This document shows positions 34,022 through 42,243 of a stretch of DNA of 64,000 bases, piece by piece. Position 1 is the first letter of the stretch; each line of letters starts with the position of its first letter. The stretch lies in NCBI RefSeq assembly GCF_013141695.1, contig NZ_WHNY01000092.1, forward strand, positions 124,001 through 188,000, in the 5' to 3' direction. This DNA comes from Paenibacillus plantarum. Lineage in GTDB: Bacteria > Bacillota > Bacilli > Paenibacillales > NBRC-103111. Both the position numbers and the translations under genes were made by a program. The notes beneath the pieces are model-generated. The model was not told the origin of the DNA. It saw only the letters and a program-made list of their open reading frames with translations, and made no database searches.

Positions 34022-36331
34022 TTAATTTCGGTATAAATCCCGATATTGGCTTGGTGTTATACTTTCTTGTTTCTTAAAGATCCGGTTAAAATAGCTTGGC
34101 TGATATCCAACCTTCTCGGCAATGTCGTTGATTTTCAAATCCGTGTCACGCAACAGATCCTTCGCTTTATCAATACGCAGCTCGGTTAAATAGTCGATGA
34201 AATTTATACCATTGACCTGTTTGAACGCTTTGCTTAACGCAACCGTATTCGTGCCTGCTTGATCGGCGCAGCTGTCTAGTGATATTTCCTTCATATAATT
34301 GTTTTGCAAATAAATCATCGCAGTTTCTACGGTCTTTTTCACTTGCGAGTCAGAGCGTGATTCCAGTTCCAGTATGCAGGGACTCACTACTTTGTCGTGA
34401 AACCAGGCGATCATTTTTTGCTGGTCTCCGATTTGCATGAGTTGTTCGTACAAATTGGCCGATTTGAACATACGGTTTGGATCCAAACCTGCAAGTCGAA
34501 TAGCATGCAAGATACTGCCAAGCAGTTGGAGCGCTCCCTGGTGAATGTCAATTATTTTTGCACCACGTTCAATCAGCTCCTCCAGGAAGGTCTGAATAAG
34601 CTGTTTCGCCTCATCTTTCTGGGCTGTACGAAGCGCTTGAATGATTTCTCTTTCGAGTGCAAAAGGATAATGAATCTCCTGGTTCTCTTTATCGTACTCA
34701 TCCAGAGACTCCAAATCGATAATTTGGTTCCGGCTCTCGAAGCGGCGTCTGCTAGATGCTTGCATTGCTTCCTCAAATCGGGAGGGTACATGAATGATAG
34801 ATACAGCGATACCACCGATCGTAACCGAGACGTACACGTTGAGCACATGATGAATAGCTTGGGTCAGTTCCTGACTAAAGCTTCTGAATGCTTCCTTCAG
34901 TTCACTTTCGGTTTCTGTTTCGTCCGGAACGATGACGAGTAGACCTACTGATAAATCGTGGAAATTCATCACTTCCGCTTGCTCGAAACGGCTTTCTGCG
35001 AGCTCCTTCATAATATTCGCAGCAACGAAAGTGACGAGACCTTCATCGCCAGACGAGAAGCGTCCTTCCAAGTTTTCAAAACCGCTCAAATGGATGTACA
35101 ACACAGCGTAATGTCGATTATCCACCGACCAGCCGAAATTACGCATCCTCTCCAGAAGAGCCTGCTCGGAGTATGAATAGAGATACCCTTGAACTAGTTG
35201 AAGCAGAAAGCCCTCCTTGAGATGAGGTAATTGCTGTTCCAACCTATTCTGAAGCGTCATGCTCTCTCTAGTCAGGTGCAGCCATTCTTTCTCAATTAGT
35301 TTAAAATCATCATGATGTTCGTTCCCTAACCCCGTTAAAGCTGTATTTCCCGTCAGCATGCGAACTAACTGGGCGATAGGCGAATAGATGCGTCGTGATG
35401 CAAGCCAAGATAAAACGAATGCGAGCAGCAGCATCGCGATGCTTAACGTCAAAACGAGTTGAGAAATAAAAACGACTGGCTTTGTAATCACGCTGATGGG
35501 AGATGCAGTAACGTACTTCCAATCGGTACCAATGCGTGACATCGTACCAAAGGATACGGTGTAGGTCGCTTGGTTCCAATCAAACAGAAATGAGCCTGAT
35601 TTAGTCTTGCTGGCAAGAACCTCTCTCTTAATGGCTTCTTCCAGCTGCGACGCTGACTCTTGCCCTGAGCTAGATAGCAATTGCTCGCCATTCTCGTCCA
35701 ACAGGAACGTCCCCCCGTCGTCATAAGGGGCCAACGTTTGCAGTAGTTTGACGACCCTCGTCGTTTCGATAGTGACCGCAATGATACCGAAAGGCTTCTC
35801 ATCGGTTTCAGGTATTTTTACCATTAAAGATAATGAGTTATCACTTGGAGAATCCGATTCGGACTTAATCTGTGACCAGAACACGTTCTTATCATGCGCG
35901 AGCAATTGCCTGTATCCGTTGATCTGCGCAGCATCCGTTAATGCCTCGTATTGCGGATGAAACCGCACGGGGGCTGGCCCTTCCAAGAACAACTCTGCTT
36001 CAATAGCCAGCGGATTGGCACCTTTCATATTGGCTAAAGTCTGTGTAATGTTGCGAGCAATCTCAAAATCGCGCGATAGACTTAAACTCGATAATGAGTA
36101 ACTGAAATTTGGATCGAATGCCCAATGCATGACAGACGTTTCCAAGTAAGAGAACTGTTCGTCAATATTTGTTGCTCTCAGTTGAATCTGTTTATTGTGC
36201 ATCTGAAGCAGCTCATTTTCCAGTCGTCCTCCTGCCAGCCAATTCATTAATCCTCCGAAGATAAGTCCAGGAATACTGGAAATGAGCAGAATAATAATCC
36301 AATTATTTCGAAACCGCTTACTTTTAAACAC
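34022..36331 (-). CDS. Membrane-bound AraC-family regulator with extracellular sensor domain
   Basis: 769 residues, GTG start at 36331 behind GGGGGAAG. Membrane segment at about 10-30, an extracytoplasmic sensor region of about 250 residues (Cache-like: PFGIIAVTIETTRVV, GGTFLLDENGEQLLS, WKYVTASPISVITKP), a second membrane segment at about 290-310, a cytoplasmic middle part, and a C-terminal AraC DNA-binding domain with two helix-turn-helix motifs (ISLDSCADQAGTNTVALSKA and INDIAEKVGYQPSYFNRIF). It should sense a saccharide outside and control the adjacent uronide operon directly, without a kinase. Confidence 0.9.
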   Translation of the reverse strand: MFKSKRFRNNWIIILLISSIPGLIFGGLMNWLAGGRLENELLQMHNKQIQLRATNIDEQFSYLETSVMHWAFDPNFSYSLSSLSLSRDFEIARNITQTLANMKGANPLAIEAELFLEGPAPVRFHPQYEALTDAAQINGYRQLLAHDKNVFWSQIKSESDSPSDNSLSLMVKIPETDEKPFGIIAVTIETTRVVKLLQTLAPYDDGGTFLLDENGEQLLSSSGQESASQLEEAIKREVLASKTKSGSFLFDWNQATYTVSFGTMSRIGTDWKYVTASPISVITKPVVFISQLVLTLSIAMLLLAFVLSWLASRRIYSPIAQLVRMLTGNTALTGLGNEHHDDFKLIEKEWLHLTRESMTLQNRLEQQLPHLKEGFLLQLVQGYLYSYSEQALLERMRNFGWSVDNRHYAVLYIHLSGFENLEGRFSSGDEGLVTFVAANIMKELAESRFEQAEVMNFHDLSVGLLVIVPDETETESELKEAFRSFSQELTQAIHHVLNVYVSVTIGGIAVSIIHVPSRFEEAMQASSRRRFESRNQIIDLESLDEYDKENQEIHYPFALEREIIQALRTAQKDEAKQLIQTFLEELIERGAKIIDIHQGALQLLGSILHAIRLAGLDPNRMFKSANLYEQLMQIGDQQKMIAWFHDKVVSPCILELESRSDSQVKKTVETAMIYLQNNYMKEISLDSCADQAGTNTVALSKAFKQVNGINFIDYLTELRIDKAKDLLRDTDLKINDIAEKVGYQPSYFNRIFKKQESITPSQYRDLYRN

Positions 36332-36506
36332 GAGCTCACTTCCCCCTTATGTAATTATTTATAACACCTTGTCCATGCAATTAAACCTACCTTTTATCAT
36401 GATAACGTTCTTTCCTTAGGTATGTCTATCAACTAGTTCACCTGCATGACCTTCCACCGTTGAAATTAGTCTTATAATTGCTCTCTTATCAAAAAGGGTA
36501 AAATGC

Positions 36507-36552
36507 AAGGAAAACCCGTCATCGAATTCAACTTCGATGACGGGTTTTCCTT
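36507..36552 (-). terminator. Terminator of the MacAB-like operon
   Basis: Twenty-base arms AAGGAAAACCCGTCATCGAA and complement around ATTCAA-type loop. The left arm is followed outward by TGCATTTT on the minus strand. It overlaps the stop of the last gene by two bases. Confidence 0.85.
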
Positions 36553-37435
36553 ATGTTTTGTCCTTTGGGAGTAGTATAATCCGTCCATTTTCCATTTCTA
36601 CACGCATTTTATTCGTCCCCGCAGCACCAATGGATTCCAGATAATTGGCCGGAATTTGCAATCTGCCCGCTTTGTCGACGACTGCATATTCAACATGGGA
36701 ATCTTCTTCTGACGAAATAATCCCCTGCTCCAGCTCCAGTAATTCTTCCTGATACGATTTGCGTCGTAGTATCTCAGAGGAGGTTTTGCCGTCACGAATC
36801 GCAACGACACGGTCTACCTTCTTCGCTAGATGAGGATCGTGCGTAACGATCACGACGGTCAGACCGAAGCTGCGATTCAGCTCCCGAAACAGATCAAGGA
36901 TCTGATTCGCCATCTTCGTATCGACAGATCCGGTCGGTTCGTCCGCCAGCAAAAGCCTAGGCTGATTGGCCAGTGCAATCGCGATTGCGACGCGTTGCTG
37001 CTCACCGCCAGACAGCTCATTAAGTTTGTTATTTCTACGATGGCTCAAACCTACAGCATCCAATAAATCCAGCGCACGATAGCGTTTGCGTCGCCCCTGC
37101 AGCAGAATGGGCAATTCTACATTCTCCAATGCCGTCAAATAGGGAATCAGGTTACGGGCATTATTTTGCCATACGAAGCCAACGGTCTCCCGCTTATATT
37201 TGACCAAATCGGACTCTTTAAACTTCAATAAATCTTTCCCGTCCACACTCAGATTACCAGCCGATGGTCGATCCAGCCCTCCCAGCATATTGAGCAGCGT
37301 CGATTTCCCACTCCCGCTATTGCCGATAATGGCCATCAACTCCCCTTCTTGAATATGAAGGTCAAGACCTTGCAGCGCAACAACTTCAAGATCTGCTGCC
37401 TTATAAATTTTAACTAAATTCTCACAATGAATCAT
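36551..37435 (-). CDS. ABC transporter ATPase with C-terminal AbrB/MazE-like domain
   Basis: 294 residues, ATG 37435 behind GGGGAGG. Residues 1-225 are a MacB/LolD-type ATPase: Walker A IGNSGSGKSTLL, Q loop VGFVWQNNARNL, signature LSGGEQQRVAIA, Walker B LLLADEPTGSVD and switch VIVTHD. After a linker, residues 248-294 (YAVVDKAGRLQIPANYLESI, then GRIILLPKD) look like the swapped-hairpin fold of AbrB/SpoVT DNA-binding proteins. That tail is not part of the usual MacB ATPase. It might dimerise or bind DNA; unknown. It works with the FtsX-type permease two bases upstream. Confidence 0.88.
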   Translation of the reverse strand: MIHCENLVKIYKAADLEVVALQGLDLHIQEGELMAIIGNSGSGKSTLLNMLGGLDRPSAGNLSVDGKDLLKFKESDLVKYKRETVGFVWQNNARNLIPYLTALENVELPILLQGRRKRYRALDLLDAVGLSHRRNNKLNELSGGEQQRVAIAIALANQPRLLLADEPTGSVDTKMANQILDLFRELNRSFGLTVVIVTHDPHLAKKVDRVVAIRDGKTSSEILRRKSYQEELLELEQGIISSEEDSHVEYAVVDKAGRLQIPANYLESIGAAGTNKMRVEMENGRIILLPKDKT

Positions 37436-37437
37436 AC

Positions 37438-40308
37438 CTAATCCTCCCCAAGCTTAACAGCTTGATGAATCTTAATTCTGGAGAGCATCGTGCCGAGCAG
37501 CAGCAATCCAAGCCCAATCATGATCGTAACGATCATATATAAGTGAAGCTGATCTTTCGGATCAAAGCTGACTTGAAAAGGTGGCACTTGGCTTGACGAA
37601 TCGAACGTTAACTGGAATAAAGGAACGAACAAGCGGCTAGCCACGTTCCCTGTAATCATACCAATCAGCACGCCGGCCCCCGACGTTAGAAGCTGCTCGG
37701 CGACTAGCATTCCGATCAATTGTCTATAGGAAATTCCCATAGCACGAAGCACACCAAATTGTAAGATCTGGCCATACAACGAGAGTACCCAGTACAGAAG
37801 AAATCCAATGAAGCTGATGCCAATTGCGATCAGGAATCCAAGCGTCATAACACCATTCACTGCCAGTTGGAAGGGATCGTTCTTCGACCGAATCACCATC
37901 ATATTCGTATCCACTAGGCGTGTGACTGAGATGCGCTTCTGCTCCAATGCTTCATATAAGGCTTGACTTGTCATTCCCGGCTTCAGCTTTAGCCACACAT
38001 CATAAGGCTCTACAGCTAAATTATTTTGGATATAAGAAAGATGGCCAATGACGAGTTTCGGTGCATCTGTTTTGCTTCCTGAACTCGATGAGGCCGTTAA
38101 GATCGGATTCGGATTCCAGCTAGGCCAATAATCAATGATGCCATAAATCACCGATGTAGCGCCTTCCACATCATTCCAGCCGATTCGAATGACATCTCCC
38201 ACTTTGGCTCCCGTTTCCTCGGCGATGGACCTAGAGATCAGCACTGCTTTGGAATCCGTAGCCAAAACGTTCAGGTAGTCATAGAAATGGTGATCTAACA
38301 AATGATCACGGAACCAAGCTGTATGGCCGAAATCATCGGTATCAATCCCCATGAGCGCCGTTTTTTTCGTATCTTTGCCAATGGAAATATACGCATCTTC
38401 TTTTTTAAATACCCTTGCTGCTGACTCTACACCGGCCAATTGTGCGAACGGCATGAACGGAGGTTCTACATATTGGACGCGTTTCTTTCCTCCGCCTTCG
38501 CTGCCTTGCGGTTTCGCTTCCTCGAATCCTGGCGGACCAGATTGTGGAGGCGGCGCATCATTATCCCATGCGGTTTGCAAGACGATGTCCGATCCATTCT
38601 TATACTGAATTTTCTCTTCCACATTCTTATTCATCGTTCTTGCTGCGCTCGCGCTAAAAATCCCCGTAGCCAATGTCATAATAATAAATAACATGATGAA
38701 TTGATACTGGGTGGTTGATCTCCCCACTTGCAACAACGTTGAATATAAGTAGGGCGGCCACCATTTTCGACCGATTGCATAGATTAGTTTAATGATCCAA
38801 GGATAGATCCTGAGCAGAAAGAGCCCCATAGCGAATATGAAAAAGGCGGGGACGACGAATAAAAGCGGATCAACCTTCATGTCCAGAGAATCTAACCCTA
38901 GAGCATTTAAATCATCCATCCGTCGCTTAAAGCTTTGCAAGAGATACATCGAAACGGCTAATAAGGCGACATCTAGATATATTTTATGGACAAAAGAAAG
39001 CTTATTCTTCCTCGCGAGTGTTTGTTTATGACCCACTATGCTCACCCGTGTCGCGAGTACGGCAGGAATGAGCACCATACCAACCGAAGCAATTACTGCA
39101 ATTAATCCGTACTGGTATGCCTCTTGACCTAGCTTAACTTCAATGGCGGCACGCTGCACGAACGACAGAAAACCATTCGAAGCACCCAAGACCTTCGTTA
39201 ATTGGAGCCCTACAAAAGGACCGATGATTAGCGCAATTCCACCAAGTAGAATACCTTCAATCACATACCCAATCATGATTTGAGCTCGGCTTGCTCCTCG
39301 ACTTCGCAGCACAGCAATTTCAGTTTTCTGCCGATCGGTAATCAAATTTGCCACCATAAATAAATAGAAAGCAAGTAAAATACATACAGGCACATTCAAT
39401 GACCATAACAGGATACGGAGCTTCTTCTCTTTCTCCCCATAGGATTGTAAGGTGAGTACCGTTGTATTACTGGATGTATACGTTTCTAAATTCCGACTAA
39501 AATAGTCATCCATTTCCTTCTGAGTCGCGATAAATGTGTCAATACCCTCTAACTTCAGTTGATGATAATCCAGGACGACACTCCAGTATGAAAACTGATC
39601 CATAAAATTACTGCTTTTCGTAAAATCTTGTTCAAATAAGGCAGATGGAATGAAAAATCTTGAATTCAGATCCTTCATCGTATTCGTCCAATATAGATCA
39701 GTGGAATCTGCCCGATCAATCACGGCAACCGGTTTAATTCGGATAGTGGTCTTCAAACCATCGTCGACGATGGTGAGTTCATTGCCTAATACGATTTTCT
39801 GCTTCGTCAACAACTCTGAAAATACCCAAGCCTCATAAACACCGTTCACAGGCTTTGTGGAAGGCATGACGCCATCAACAAGACGAATATGCTTTTCCAA
39901 ATCGGTCATAGCAGCGATTTCGCCATACCTATCTACCTTGGGATCTAATTTATTTGGATCGCTAGGTGTAAGTTTATACGTCTTGGTGCCCCTGGTTACC
40001 GTAGAAAGCAGAATCGGTAAATCAAAACGCTTACTCATATCAGTCATGAGCGCATCGGTTTCCGCTAATCGTTTATCGCCTTCTTTGGATTTGCCAAAGT
40101 AAGCTTGGTTCGCTACAAGTCCTGGATACTTCTGTGTATTCGTTTGTTGAACTTCCAAGTCTTTGATCAACATACGTTGCAAAATGGCATGCGTATAAAT
40201 CGGCATGGAGCTCGCAAGGGCGACAGAAATAATTAACCCTAGTAATAAACTTAGCTCTAACCAACGGTTCTTTGCCATTTTGCGGAGAATCATCAGTAAT
40301 AAAGCCAT
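37438..40308 (-). CDS. FtsX/MacB-type ABC permease, duplicated
   Basis: 956 residues, ATG 40308 behind AGGAGG. Two FtsX-type membrane domains, each preceded or followed by large outside domains: an N-terminal segment (LLGLIISVALASSMPIYTHA), a first core around VAVLRSRGASRAQIMIGYVI, and a second core around FGVLRAMGISYRQLIGMLVAEQLL near the end. At least eight hydrophobic segments. Such permeases change conformation to push lipids, peptides or antibiotics outward. The four-gene set (ATPase, HlyD-type lipoprotein, permease, ATPase) suggests a MacAB-like export or envelope-stress machine. Confidence 0.88.
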   Translation of the reverse strand: MALLLMILRKMAKNRWLELSLLLGLIISVALASSMPIYTHAILQRMLIKDLEVQQTNTQKYPGLVANQAYFGKSKEGDKRLAETDALMTDMSKRFDLPILLSTVTRGTKTYKLTPSDPNKLDPKVDRYGEIAAMTDLEKHIRLVDGVMPSTKPVNGVYEAWVFSELLTKQKIVLGNELTIVDDGLKTTIRIKPVAVIDRADSTDLYWTNTMKDLNSRFFIPSALFEQDFTKSSNFMDQFSYWSVVLDYHQLKLEGIDTFIATQKEMDDYFSRNLETYTSSNTTVLTLQSYGEKEKKLRILLWSLNVPVCILLAFYLFMVANLITDRQKTEIAVLRSRGASRAQIMIGYVIEGILLGGIALIIGPFVGLQLTKVLGASNGFLSFVQRAAIEVKLGQEAYQYGLIAVIASVGMVLIPAVLATRVSIVGHKQTLARKNKLSFVHKIYLDVALLAVSMYLLQSFKRRMDDLNALGLDSLDMKVDPLLFVVPAFFIFAMGLFLLRIYPWIIKLIYAIGRKWWPPYLYSTLLQVGRSTTQYQFIMLFIIMTLATGIFSASAARTMNKNVEEKIQYKNGSDIVLQTAWDNDAPPPQSGPPGFEEAKPQGSEGGGKKRVQYVEPPFMPFAQLAGVESAARVFKKEDAYISIGKDTKKTALMGIDTDDFGHTAWFRDHLLDHHFYDYLNVLATDSKAVLISRSIAEETGAKVGDVIRIGWNDVEGATSVIYGIIDYWPSWNPNPILTASSSSGSKTDAPKLVIGHLSYIQNNLAVEPYDVWLKLKPGMTSQALYEALEQKRISVTRLVDTNMMVIRSKNDPFQLAVNGVMTLGFLIAIGISFIGFLLYWVLSLYGQILQFGVLRAMGISYRQLIGMLVAEQLLTSGAGVLIGMITGNVASRLFVPLFQLTFDSSSQVPPFQVSFDPKDQLHLYMIVTIMIGLGLLLLGTMLSRIKIHQAVKLGED

Positions 40309-40323
40309 TGTAATCCTCCTAAA

Positions 40324-40343
40324 AGTTTTGCTTAAGCAAAACT
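40324..40343. other. 20-base perfect palindrome between the adaptor and permease genes
   Basis: AGTTTTGCTTAAGCAAAACT, in the 64 bases between the HlyD-type and FtsX-type genes of one operon. No adjacent U run on the minus strand. It may stabilise mRNA or attenuate. Confidence 0.45.
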
Positions 40344-40372
40344 AGCATTGTAAGCATTATCCTTCAAGTGTG

Positions 40373-41413
40373 CTAATTATTTAAAATGACGTTCTGGCCT
40401 TCGGTTAACCCCGTTCGGATTTCCACTTCCGTAGCGGAGACAAGCCCCTTCTCGACATCGACTTCTTTACGGCTCTCACCATTCAGTACTTGCACATAAT
40501 CTCGACCTAGATAGGAACGAAGACCTGTTCTTGGGATAATTAGGATGTTATCACGTTTCTCTACGATGATCGTCATATCACCAGATGCCCCGATCTCTGC
40601 GCCAGCTGTGCCTTCTGGAATCCCTACAATGATCGTTTTGGCATTACGCTCAGCTATCTGCTTATTATCAGTTCGAGGAGCACTTGAAGGGGTCTGCAGC
40701 ACTTTACCTGGCACCACAGTTACATTAGATCCGAACTTCACTTCCACGTTCATCCCCACTTCAATGCCTGTAAGCGTTCCACTATCCGGTGCTTCATAAA
40801 ATAACTGCAGCTTACTTGGATCTGACACAACGACTAGCGTACTGTAAGCATCCACCATATTTCCTTGTTGAGCTTCCGTCACGTAGGTAACGATGCCTCC
40901 GTCTTCAGCCGTTAATTTGGTTTTCGCCAATTCAATTTGTAGATTGGTTAGCTGCAGCTGCGCTGCTTCCACATCGATAGCCTTAAGACGAATAGACCAC
41001 TCTTGATCAGTCGAAGTCGAGGACATCTTAACTTGTGTATAAGCGATCTGAGCCTTCTCCAAATTCAATTTCTGCAAGGCAATTTTCGTTTCTAAATCAC
41101 CCTGCTCTAGTTCCGCAAGCACATCTCCCTGCTTCACGATATCCCCAGATTTGACACGTAATCCAGCAAGTCGATGACCCGATTCTTTAAAAAAATAATT
41201 AGTCGTTCTGCTCGATCTTAGTGTCGCCATCGCACTGACTTTCCTCGTGATGGAGCCTTTCTTCACTTCATACAGCTCAAAATTTTCTTTGACCGGCTTC
41301 ACCAAAGGCGGCTTCAACGCTTCTTCTTCTTTGGGCAGCAACGAGCAGCCAGCAAGTATGAAAAGGGCACCAGTTAGCAGCACAAGCCTTGATGCGATTT
41401 TATTAACCTTCAT
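40373..41413 (-). CDS. HlyD/MacA-type efflux adaptor lipoprotein
   Basis: 346 residues from ATG 41413, which overlaps the end of the upstream ATPase gene by 11 bases. Lipoprotein signal with lipobox ILAGC. Then the hairpin-and-barrel layout of membrane fusion proteins: lipoyl-type half motif LRVKSGDIVKQGDVLAELEQ, a coiled coil of about 60 residues, the second half TAEDGGIVTYVTEAQQGN, and beta-barrel blocks SGDMTIIVEKRDNILIIPR and GLTEGQNVIL. It would sit on the outer face of the membrane and link to the FtsX-type permease. Confidence 0.88.
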   Translation of the reverse strand: MKVNKIASRLVLLTGALFILAGCSLLPKEEEALKPPLVKPVKENFELYEVKKGSITRKVSAMATLRSSRTTNYFFKESGHRLAGLRVKSGDIVKQGDVLAELEQGDLETKIALQKLNLEKAQIAYTQVKMSSTSTDQEWSIRLKAIDVEAAQLQLTNLQIELAKTKLTAEDGGIVTYVTEAQQGNMVDAYSTLVVVSDPSKLQLFYEAPDSGTLTGIEVGMNVEVKFGSNVTVVPGKVLQTPSSAPRTDNKQIAERNAKTIIVGIPEGTAGAEIGASGDMTIIVEKRDNILIIPRTGLRSYLGRDYVQVLNGESRKEVDVEKGLVSATEVEIRTGLTEGQNVILNN

Positions 41414-42098
41414 CGACAATGGAACCATCCTCCAATGCATAAACTTCATCTACAATTTCCATAATCGCCAGATCATGCGTAGTCAAAATTATGGTCATCC
41501 CTTCCTTCACCAAATCCTTGAACAGTTTGAGAATCTGAAGCCCCATTCGACTATCTAACTCCGCCGTAGGTTCATCTGCCAGAATCAGCTTAGGCTTATG
41601 AGCAATCGCTCTTGCTATGGCAACTCGCTGTTGTTCTCCGCCAGATAGTTCATAGGGTCGATGTTTCATTCTCGCTTTTAACCCCACGAATTGCAGTGCC
41701 TCTTCAGCAAGCGTCCTATATTGACTGGGAGGTACACCCGATATACGCAAACCAAACTCAACATTTTCGTAAGCAGACATATACGGCACTAAGGCAAACG
41801 ATTGGAAAATAAGCCCGATTTGCTTCCGTCTCAGTTCATTTCGCTTGGATTCAGAGAGTGTGCTGATCTCCATTCCTTCCAAGTAAACGGCACCTTCAGA
41901 CGGATGATCCAAGGCGCCTATGATGTTAAGTAACGTTGTTTTCCCTGAACCGGATCTTCCACGCAAGGCTACGAGTCTGCCTCTGGGGATCGAGAGATTC
42001 GCTCCGCGCAAGGCATGAACCGCACCTGACCCCTTTCCAAATACACGTGTTACACCAATGGCTTGCACCATAGGAACCTGATTGTCCTGCATAGTCAA
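41403..42098 (-). CDS. ABC transporter ATPase (MacB/LolD type)
   Basis: 231 residues from TTG 42098, eight bases behind GAGG; an ATG at 42092 is six bases further and a GTG at 42107 lies on the site. Walker A LRGRSGSGKTTLL, Q loop IGLIFQSFALVPYMSA, signature LSGGEQQRVAIARA, Walker B LILADEPTAELD and switch ILTTHD. First gene of the efflux operon. It has no AbrB-like tail, unlike its partner at the end of the operon. Confidence 0.9.
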   Translation of the reverse strand: MTMQDNQVPMVQAIGVTRVFGKGSGAVHALRGANLSIPRGRLVALRGRSGSGKTTLLNIIGALDHPSEGAVYLEGMEISTLSESKRNELRRKQIGLIFQSFALVPYMSAYENVEFGLRISGVPPSQYRTLAEEALQFVGLKARMKHRPYELSGGEQQRVAIARAIAHKPKLILADEPTAELDSRMGLQILKLFKDLVKEGMTIILTTHDLAIMEIVDEVYALEDGSIVDEG

Positions 42099-42165
42099 AG
42101 TGAACACCTCATCTTTATGCTAATCCTGCATCTTCTCAATAAATGTAAACCTTTACATAACAAAT

Positions 42166-42200
42166 AAACAGACTGCCTTTGTTGGAAAAGGTGTCTGTTT
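42166..42200 (-). terminator. Terminator after the response-regulator gene
   Basis: Arms AAACAGAC and GTCTGTTT with an inner CCTTT/AAAGG stem, A-rich left flank; 44 bases after the stop. It separates the two-component genes from the ABC operon, at least in part. Confidence 0.8.
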
Positions 42201-42243
42201 GTTCGTTTTTGTGAGTCCATATTAACTTAGGGGAAATACCGGT

